DNA of 64,000 bases, taken from contig JASANE010019372.1 in assembly GCA_030248225.1 (NCBI GenBank), forward strand, positions 24,757-88,756. Direction: 5' to 3'. Of the stretch, positions 54,941 to 64,000 are shown piece by piece; the first letter of the stretch is position 1, and every line of letters begins with the position of its first letter. This stretch comes from Trileptium ribeirensis (taxonomy: Eukaryota > Nematoda > Enoplea > Enoplida > Thoracostomopsidae). The position numbers were made by a program, and so were the translations under genes. The notes under the pieces were generated by a model, which saw only the letters and a list, made by a program, of their open reading frames with translations, was not told where the DNA came from and did not search any database.

Positions 54941-57540
54941 TCCGACGGTACCAAAATTACCACTATATCTTAAAATTGTTTAGTTTCGGGCCGGGGTGGG
55001 GCTAGCCGAAAAGATCCACCATTTCTGCGCTCAACAGTGTCCGTATTGCTAAAAACTATTTAAATCATTACATCAACTGAAAGGTAGCAAGGGTATTATT
55101 TTTATATTGTCCTGACAATCTATTGTCTTATGTCAGGCTTTACCACTAAAATAAAGAATGACAACTGCAGTGCTGTTGTGACAAAGTATGTTTTAAATCT
55201 TTAATTAATGTTATTAAATCGATATATACATATATTATATATAGCTATTTAACAATATATTTGTAAAAAATAATAATATATTAAATATCATTAAATAGCT
55301 ATATTTATATATAAATTATATATGGCTATTTAATAAATATTGTATGTTATATTTATATTATATGGTATCAAATATATAATATTGTAAAGGCCGCGGTTTT
55401 TCTCAAAAAACTGCACCTTTACATGCACGCGCAGCTTTTGTACTCGATCTTTGTCACTTTAGTGATGCTCATTTCGATCGTATTGCGTGCCTGCACCGAG
55501 TCTATCAACTAGGAGAGTTTTTCGGAAATTTACTGTTTGCTGGGGCTACAGGAAGCGGTAGTAGCTTTATTTTGAATGATATGCTGTTTAACATGCCTCT
55601 GTGATATTTTGTTCCATTATGTCCGCGATCTGGTCCTTTAGCGTTGAGGCTAAAGAATGTAGCCGCGTCGCCTGTCGGGGTGAAGCTCGTAACGAGCTGG
55701 GCAAACTTTATTTACGTCGACGCCGATTTTCTTTGGCAGTAAGCGTTTTGGGTCATAAAGTGGTTCCGCACCGCGTTCGTTTTTTTTCGAATCCTTTTAA
55801 TTAGCGAAGTAAGATGTACTGTTTTTGTGCTCTCTTTCTCATTCAATTACTACGTCCATTACATTCGCTTTTGGCTACAGCGAAGATCGTTGCCTTGCCT
55901 GTTTCGTTCGAAATTCGGCGTTAGGCGTGCGTGTGGTTTTTAGATTTACGATAGATAGTAGGCGAGTGTGTTTTTGGATTATAGGAAGTATTTTGTCTAT
56001 ATTGCACTTGCGTTGCCACTTTGTTGTGTAATGTACCACGAAGCGGTGATAAGGTGGTGTGTGTTGCCGACTAATAACATTTAACTCAAGTTCGATGTTG
56101 TGTTCTATTTTAATATGTTCTTAGAGACGGTTTCTGTAGCCGTAAACATTTGACAGTACGTCCAGGATTGTTTCGTGGTTGCGCAGAGAGTTTTAGTGGT
56201 GGACGGGGCACCAAAGCCACGTCTTTCTCGTAATTTCTGCAAGGTACCGATCGTTGTAAAAATTTGCGAGTATGCAAACTTTTTGAGCGCTTTTCTGCAG
56301 GAATAGGTGCAAACATAACGTTATGAAAGCGCACGTTACGCGTTAGCCGGGTAATCGCTTGTAAAGATCGCGAACGCAGTGTTAGGTCTCGTTGAGTACC
56401 ATATTTTTGTCGGTTTGTATTTGATTTCTTATAATGTGTTTATAAACATGTCATCGTACAGTGTCCGTATTGTGGCCTGGCGTTATCGATTTCAAGACCT
56501 AGTAGGTATCTAATCACGATGAGCTGGTTCAGGGCGCAGTCGGCTTACTTTGACCATTCATTTTGGTCGATATTAATGTATATGTATAATAAAATACTGC
56601 ACTTAATGGCTTTGTTATACCATTTGCAGTATTTGATAACTGTAATGATTTATAGCCCCACGGTTTGAAATTACGGCATCAAAGCGTTATTTGTTTTGGT
56701 TTGTTATCTAAAGTTTTACGGTTCACTACTTTACTGTCGTTTTGAAAACCGGCTCTAGTAGAGTTGATAATCCAACAGGTAGTAAGAATGATTGTATAAA
56801 TTAAACCTTTTCCAACACATATACATTAAACACATCATGTTCTTGGCAAAACCAAATTGAAGTCAATCAATCCATTTCTCCATCACAAATTGCATGCTAA
56901 AACTGTCATAAAAGGTGTTTTCTGCCTATTCTGCGACATACAGTCAGTGAATTAATGTTATCTTCTATAGTGATTAAACGGAAGACACGGTACAAAATTA
57001 TTTAATCTAAGAAAGATATGTTGCGTGTCCATGAGCGATGTCAAAGTCTGATTAGAAATAACGATGGCAACACGTATTTGTTCTAGTCGGAAATGTGCAT
57101 TTTTTGGTGACATGGCATGTAAAATGTCTGTTTACATGTAACGAATGCAGACGTAAACTTTTGTCAGCATAAGCTCAATAGGATAAATCGTAAAAAAATT
57201 GACATAAACGTGTCACTGTGAACTTACTTGTCAATATTTACTCTCGATAATCAACTGGACACTTTTTGTTAGAAGTTTACAACTTGCCGGTTAGTTTAAT
57301 ACGGATGACCGAACGTTAAAAGCAGTACTTGTAGGGGAATTGCAAAATGATAATAGGATTTATTCATTTAAATGACATATGAACATGCAATGGACATCGT
57401 AGCTAATCAAAAGTGGAGCGGACCTATACCGAACTAAGGGGTTGTCATCATTTATTTTATTGTATATAAATCAGTTAATTTTTTCACGTCCATAACTGAA
57501 AAGTGGGGTTGGGGCGCGCCAAGCTTGTGATGACCCAGTT
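54941..57540. other. AT-rich stretch, no gene recognised
   Basis: Positions 55,200-55,380 are almost pure A/T with TATATAGCTATTTAA present in both directions, an inverted repeat. Between 55,590 and 56,340 the composition is more even and several frames of 67-75 codons occur on both strands, without motif. Nothing further was seen. Confidence 0.5.
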
Positions 57541-57549
57541 ACAGGAATT

Positions 57550-57821
57550 AATACAGCTGGGAAAACACAGAAACAACTTCAAAGTTATTGCAAAATCAGG
57601 CAACAACATGTTTAAAATGTCCAATTTTTCTAAATAAGACATTGCTATCAGAATGAATGAAGTAATACCTTTCGGTTACTGGTAGTCATTTATGTAGAAG
57701 AATATATCCGGGCTGTAAGAAAATAACTGAACAAAAATGTTTTGTTACCGTTGAAATACAGGACAGTGTTAGAGATTTTGGTAACGATTTTCACGAGTGG
57801 TGAACGAGAATTGCAATCGCG
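57550..57821. repeat. Segmental duplication, copy 2, first block
   Basis: It matches 52,661-52,931, with shared blocks such as TTTAAAATGTCCAATTTTTC and GATTTTGGTAACGATTTTCA. Similarity stops abruptly after GCAATCG at 57,820, marking a breakpoint. Confidence 0.8.
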
Positions 57822-58904
57822 CCTTTCGGGATCGATTCCTCTCGACGACTGATAGTTTTACATCGATACACGAATTCAAAATTAGTATACTCAAGGTACG
57901 AAGGCAACGTTAGTGAAGAAAATCAAAATGGCCTTTTACGATTGAATCTAAAAATAGCTATGCCTATAATTACTACCTACTACTTGTAGTAATAAAATAT
58001 AACTAGCTGGGATACCTGGCGCCGCCCGGGCTGGAAAAGCTTTGCGGCATAGTAGCCTGGCGAATTGATCCGAATTACCAGTGTGAGTTTTTTGTGACGG
58101 TTATATTGAAAGTTCGAAATGTCCGAACTCTCCCAATTCAAAGAACATAATAGACAACATTGATCAGAGTTCATTCAGAAGAACAGAATAATTTTGGCTA
58201 TCATCTGTAATCAAGCCGTAAGCCGTTGTTATCATTGTAAACCAATACCTGGCTCTCGTTCAGGCGATAGTATAAAGAACTTACATACAGACACACAGTT
58301 GTATTCCACACAAGAATCAGAATAGCACCAGAGAGGATGCTAGAGATTTGTGGTGAGTACTGCAAATCAACTCCAAACTGTTTGAAGGTGAAACAAACAG
58401 ACACTGTTTGTTGCGAGAATAAAAAGAACTGTCTATCGATACAGAGGTTAACCGAAACTGGTGGTTTAAAGTCAGAGTCAAAACAATACATTTTTCAAAT
58501 GAAACCTACTCAAAATAGAAGAAGTACTAGAAAAAGTGATAATGATATGATCATCAGTCCTTTTATGGTCATCAGTTTCTTCTTGAGGAGAGCACGGAAT
58601 GTCCCCGAACTGCTGGAAAATTGTTTATGTCAGCATGATAGTTTTAGAGTGTTTGACCGACGTCATTTGTTTACGATGATGTTTCTGGCGTGTGATGTTC
58701 CATCCGTCCCGTGTGAAGCGCATAACTTTTGCTAATGCGGCATTTCGACTGGTTTCTTTGACCATGACGCCAGTATCTGTTGGGCTAATCTGAGTGAGTG
58801 AGATCTTCTTGAATATCTAAAAGCACTGGACGGGGTCTGCAAAAAATAGGTTTGGCATCTGGCATGAACTTGCTTTTGAGTTCAAAGACCTATATTCGCC
58901 CGAG

Positions 58905-59765
58905 TTAGGGTTTGAATAGACCGGGAAATTCTTGACACAACTGCTGACAAGATTTCTGCAACGATGTATCCCGTGGAGCATCGTTTTTTACTGTCTTCAC
59001 CAGGTCGTTCATGGATGTTGGAATACATTGCATCCACAGGAGCTGATCTACAGAAATGTCAAGTTCTTTGATTCCATCTCGTCCGAGCAAATTCAATTCC
59101 GGGACCTTTGACACAGCGTAGCTGAGATTTTTCGGCTTTGCTGGATTTTGAATCCCGTGGACTTGCGTGGAGAGTGTGGTACCAGCGCACATAGATTCCG
59201 AGAGGAAATTATCCCAAGCGCCGGTGTCGACCTCAAAGAAAAACGATTTGGTTCCAATCTTGAGTTATTGCTGGAGTTGAGGTACGGTTGATAGGCGTTT
59301 GACCGACCGCAGATGAATCGAGTTGACAGAGTGAACGCCCTGTCCCTTCTTCTTTTGAAGACAAACCGCATCGATATGGCCCTTCTTTTTGCAGAAGTGA
59401 CACGTTGAGTCGTTGAATCGATAGCCCTTTCCTGTGTGATTTGACTTTCCACATCTACCACAGACACCTTTGTCAACGTCCCTTCTTGCCGAATTCGCAC
59501 CGTTCGTAAGAGCCGCTAATTGTTGCTTTTGAGGCGTGTACTGTTTTGACTTTGATCCAGGTTCAACTTTGTTGATTGTACTTGTCTTTGATCCGTAGAC
59601 ACTCTTTGTCAACTTGGCGGCTTCATCTGTCTCCATTGCAATTTCGATAGCTCGGCTGAAGGTGAGCTCGTCATCCTTGACTTTGAAAAGAGCTTTCAGA
59701 ACGGCTTCATTCTGAACTCTGTTTCTTTTAGAACACCATATAAACTCTGTTTCTTTTGAAGACAC
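58905..59765 (-). pseudogene. Broken gypsy gag-protease fragment, different family
   Basis: On the minus strand, frame 59,265-59,765 gives a Gag C-terminus with two zinc knuckles: one starting CGRCGKSNHTG and a second, CHFCKKKGHIDAVC. This pair is typical of K02A2.6-like gypsy elements. After a frame change a retropepsin motif, EVDTGA, appears at about 59,220-59,240. The frame ending at 58,905 then holds LGRDGI and LCQEFPGLF, normal for the protease to reverse transcriptase junction. Reverse transcriptase itself is missing. The first codons of Gag and both LTRs are not seen. At least two frameshifts and both-end truncation show a dead fragment. It differs from the large element, which has a single knuckle. 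Confidence 0.8.
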
Positions 59766-60304
59766 GCAAAAATCATTCGCTTAATACACACATTATGACC
59801 TACGATGTGTTCCACATTATGACCTACGAATGTTGTTTTTTAATATTGCCTTCTTTCTCGTACCTCTCTCCGTAAATATAATGTCCGAATGTAGTCCGCC
59901 TATCATGTGAGATTCGGCCTGCTCAACGACGCTTGTTAATTGAGATTTAAAGAGTTGCTCTCAGCTCAGCCAACTATGCGATGGATGCACCAATTAACAT
60001 ATCTTAAGCTAATATATAATTAGCTAACTCCGGAACTATACCCCCAACAGGTTTAAAAATATATTTCTAACCTAAGCTGGACTTTGCTGATTTAGAATAT
60101 ATATGGGTTTTGGTGTGTATCTCCAATACTTTGAACAGGGTTCGAAGACAAGCATTCAGAAAAATAATAAACAGACGAAAATCCCTCCCCTCTTATATGT
60201 ATAGATTATGTATTTCATCGGTATAACAAATATGGGAAAATTTTTTTGGCGTTGCAAGGGAGGAGGGTGGCTAGCCATCCAATCCACCCCCTAAATCCGT
60301 CCGT

Positions 60305-61785
60305 GGATTCAATTCGATAGAGTATGCACAATTTTAATGAATTAATGACCCGATCCGAATGGAATGATGTGATGCGAAAACGCACATACATAGCCACACA
60401 ATATACAGTAAGCGTAAGATTTGGTATTGATTTAGGTGCAAGGTGACCATGAATTACATCGGATCAAAACGGATCGGGTCTGATGCAATTTGTCCACAAG
60501 TCGGGTAATATCGGAAAGGCTCGATAATATGCAAAGTCAACACGGCCTTTAATTATTGGTTACTTAACATATAATGTCGTGCCATCTACGACACAGAATA
60601 CGAACTGAAAACCGGTAGTCTTTTGAAGAGAAAATATAGTATTTTTTCAAAGGTTAATACCAATACCTCAATCGAAATATCAAATTTTTTCTGATATAAA
60701 CAAAACTGTTTAATATCAACCATGTAGCGCGGATTTTTCGGTCCGTACGATAATTCGACACTAACTAGCAGCTCAAATTTTAGCCAAGATTGTTTTCGAA
60801 AACTATTTTGAACAGAACGCTTAAACCATTTGCTGAACATTACTGCAGGCACGCTCGGTTAGAAATATAAATGTATCGGTACAGTGAATTTCGGTTTCCT
60901 ACGTGAACTAAACAGCAAAAAGCTAGGTGACAAAATGGGGTACAATCTCAACATTTCGCACATTGTGCATCAATATGATTTTTTTATTTTTTCAAGTCTG
61001 AAAATTTTTCATCCGCTAAAAGATTGTTGAGAATACACGTCATATGGTTTTTTTGGTTGTGTGGCTGTCGATTGTGTATATTAACATGAAGTTTCTATAT
61101 TTTTTCGTGATCCAGATATGTCAAGTATTTGTTCAGCAACTCGGCCAATGTAACCTTTAGGGGCGGAAGTGAAATGCATGCCATGCCGTTCTCGATATAC
61201 TAAGCCTAAGCCTTAGTCTTAGCCTAAGCTAAGGTCCCTATATGATCCATGTATTAAGCCTAAGTCAGGGGAACCCCCCGCTCTGAGCTGTTCTTTTTTC
61301 TAACGTTATTACGTCCGGCCGCTAAAGGTGACATGGGCCAGCAACTCAGTCACAAGAAGCTAAAACAGGTATTTTATAACAATTTAGACTCTTTTCGGTT
61401 AGCACCCCATAGTCCGAAATAGGTTAAACTAAAGATACATGGAAATTTTTGTACAATCCGACTGAGCTCGACGAGCTGGTTCAAAAAATGACCATTTCAG
61501 CCATTTTATGACACTTTTTTCGATTCTTTGAGTTCCCAATGGTCTGTAATTTTTTACTCCCCTCTTCGTACTCAGTATTTTCGAAAAAAAATATTAATAA
61601 ATATATAATTTATATACCATTCTAACCATATTGACGAGCTAAGTCGAAAGGTGGTAAAATCAGCATTATGCTTTATCAAGGTTAAGAAATTACTTCCAAA
61701 TATGTGAATTCCCAAGCCTAAGGCTAGGCCTATAGTGTAAGCCTTAGTTGTTAGTATTAGGAACTAAAATAATCTTAATAATGGT
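60305..61785. repeat. Segmental duplication, copy 2, second block
   Basis: It matches 53,218 to about 54,940 from GATTCAATTCGATAG onwards with scattered substitutions and small gaps. Toward the right end the match weakens, an AT-rich insertion occurs near 61,580, and the block runs into the satellite array. A TTAGGC-like cluster lies at 61,198-61,270, as in copy 1. Confidence 0.85.
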
Positions 61786-64000
61786 GGAAATGAACATTTT
61801 ATTCACCGAAAACCTATTTAAGAAAAACGGTCAATATGCGATAAGAAGATAATGTTAGCGTTGCCAGAATATGGGTCGGAAGTGGAATTAAGTGAAGGAA
61901 ATCAGTTGTGTTTTCAGCAGCGCTGAATTAGTTCAATCCTGCATTAACAAACCCATTGTCTCTAAATACATTTTATCATACTTTGTATAATTCACCGAAA
62001 ACATTTTGATAAATAATTGGTTAATTTCATGACCAAGCGACAAGAAGATAATGTTGACATTTCAAGAATATGGGTTGCATACTAAATTACATGATGGAAA
62101 TCAGTTGTGTCTTCAGCAGCGCTGAACTAGCCCGCTCCCGCATTAATAAACCCATTGTCTCTAAATGCATTTTATCATATTTTTTTATAATTCACCGAAA
62201 ACCTTTTTAAGAAAAAAACGGTTAATTTAGTCACCATTCGACAAGAAGATATTGCTGATGTTGGCAGAATATGGGCCGGAAGTGAAATTAAACAAAGGAA
62301 ATCAGTTGTATTTTCAGCAGCGCTGAAATTTCTCAATCATGCATTAATAAACTTACTGTCTCTTAATACATTTTATGAAAAAATTTTATAGTTCTCCGAA
62401 AACATGTTTTCAGAACAAGCAGCTGATTTCCTCACCATGCGATAAGAGGATAATGTTGGTGTTGCCAGAATATGGGCGGCAGAAGAAATTACATAAAGAA
62501 AATCAGCTGTATTTTCATCAGCGCTAAACTTACCAAACTCCGGCATTAATACACCTACTTTCTCTATATACATTTTATGAAAAAAATTTAATGGTGAGCC
62601 GGACACATGTTTTAAGAATAAACGGTTAATTTAGTCACCATGCAACAAGAAGATTTTCACCATGTTGGTGTTGCCAGAGTATGCGTCGCAAGCGAAATTG
62701 CATGAAAGAAATCGTCTGTGTTTTCAACAGTGCTGAACTAGCCCAATCTCCCATCAATAAACCCATTATATCCAAATGCGTTTTATCATTATCCCTTAAT
62801 AATTTTTTTTTTCTTCTTTACATAATTCACCGAAAAAAAAAAATTTTTTTTTAGAAGAATAAACGGTTAAAAAATGTGAATTTCGGTTAACGCAAGCGAC
62901 AAGAAGATAATGTTGGTGTTGCCAGAATATGGGTTGCAAGCGAAATTAAATGAAGGAAATTCAGTGATGTTAATTCAGCAGAGCTGAACTAACTCAATTA
63001 CGTATTAATAAACCCATTGGCTCAAAGTACATTTTATCATAATTTTATTATAATTCACCGAAACATTTTTGAAGAATAAACGGTTAATTCTCGTCACCAT
63101 GCGACAAGAAGATAATGTCTGTGTTGCTAGAATATGGGTTGGAAGTGGAATTAAGTTGAGGAAATCAGTTGTGTTTTCAGCAGCACTGAACCAGCAAAAT
63201 CCCTACATTAATAAACCCATTGTATCTAAAATATATTCTATAATAATTTTTATAATTCACCGAAAACATTTTTAAGAATAAACGGTTAATTTAGGCACCA
63301 CGCGACAAGAAGATAATGTTGATGTTGCCAGAATATGGGTCGCAAACTAAATTTCATGAAGGAAATCAGCTGTGATTTCAACAGCACTATGCTAGCCCAA
63401 TCACGCATTAGAAACCCATTGTTCTTAAAATACATTTTATCATATTTTTTATAAATCACCGAAAACATCTTTTAAGAATAAATGGTTAATTTTGTCAATA
63501 TGCGACAAGAAGATAATGTTAGCGTTGCCAGAATATGGGTCGGAAGTGGAATTAAGTGAAGGAAATCAGTTGTGTTTTCAGAAGCGCTGAGCTAGTTCAA
63601 TCCCGCATTAACAAACCCATTGTCTCTAAATACATTTTATCATAATTTTGTATAATTCACCGAAAACATTTTTATAAATAATTGGTTAATTTCATGACCA
63701 AGCGACAAGAAGATAATGTTGGTATTGCCAGAAGATGGGTTGCAACTAAATTACATAATGGAAATCAGTTTTGTTTTCAGCAGCGCTGAACTAGCCCGCC
63801 CCCGCATTAATAAACACATTGTCTCTAAATGCATTTTATCATATTTTTTATAATTCACCGAAAACCTTCTAAGAAAAAACGGTTAATTTACTCACCATTC
63901 GACAAGAGGATATTGCTGAAGTTGGCAGAATATGGGTCGGAAGTGAAATTAAATAAAGGAAATCAGTTGTATTTTCAGCAGCGCTGAAATTTGCCAATCC
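61786..64000. repeat. Satellite array, about 200-bp monomer
   Basis: Eleven monomers are marked by ATTCACCGAAAAC or variants at 61,801, 61,990, 62,190, 62,391, 62,594, 62,824, 63,053, 63,255, 63,454, 63,655 and 63,853. Spacings are 189-230 and mostly 198-203. Shared blocks are CGACAAGAAGATAATGTTG, CCAGAATATGGGT, GAAATCAGTTGTGTTTTCAG and AAACCCATTGTCTC. The array continues beyond the window. Three monomers at the start are nearly repeated as a set at the end. Confidence 0.92.

Noticed and set aside
58337..58735. 132-codon plus-strand frame with several Cys residues
   Set aside because: No motif or signal peptide; it lies in a patchwork of old insert sequence and overlaps an equally plausible opposite frame. 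It was left out as a likely chance frame.

Overview
The window is eukaryotic, from an invertebrate-type genome: AT-rich, almost gene-free and full of repeats. There is no bacterial-style gene packing and no cellular gene that I can name. Short TTAGGC-like clusters near 54.1 and 61.2 kb resemble the nematode telomere repeat, so a nematode is my best guess. That rests on weak evidence.

The centre (about 7.1-31.0 kb, minus strand) is one very large, damaged Ty3/gypsy-type LTR retroelement. In its own 5' to 3' direction (falling coordinates) it reads: a roughly 6.4 kb 5' LTR (30,966 to about 24,572); a leader; gag with one CCHC knuckle (23,103-20,911); an acidic low-complexity region (20,910-18,461); an env-like gene with signal peptide, furin-type site, fusion-peptide-like stretch and membrane anchor (18,144-15,697); protease, reverse transcriptase and RNase H (15,700-12,675); integrase (12,674-10,575); a proline-rich extension (10,574-8,991); a NADAR (YbiA-like) domain protein (8,916-8,308); and an SGNH-hydrolase-like domain (8,307-7,750). 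Only the first edge of the 3' LTR is recognisable, at 7,215. The unusual points are env lying between gag and pol, the NADAR plus SGNH cassette downstream of integrase, and the LTR length. The coding frames are cut by single in-frame stops of all three kinds and by one frameshift in RNase H.

A second, diverged copy of the LTR lies at about 45,977-52,640 in the opposite orientation with no coding region attached, so it looks like a solo LTR. Two members of a 510-bp MITE family sit inside it, and a third member lies at 1,207-1,714. Another MITE with long terminal inverted repeats lies at 4,129-4,603.

The right end (52.6-61.8 kb) is a diverged segmental duplication. Its second copy is interrupted by about 2.5 kb that contains a broken gag/protease fragment of a different gypsy element. 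From about 61.79 kb to the window edge there is a satellite array of about 200-bp monomers, with signs of a higher-order repeat of about 1,665 bp. The remaining stretches (1-1.2, 2.8-4.1, 4.6-7.0, 31.5-40.7, 41.4-44.2, 44.8-46.0 and 54.9-57.5 kb) show only minor repeats and chance reading frames.
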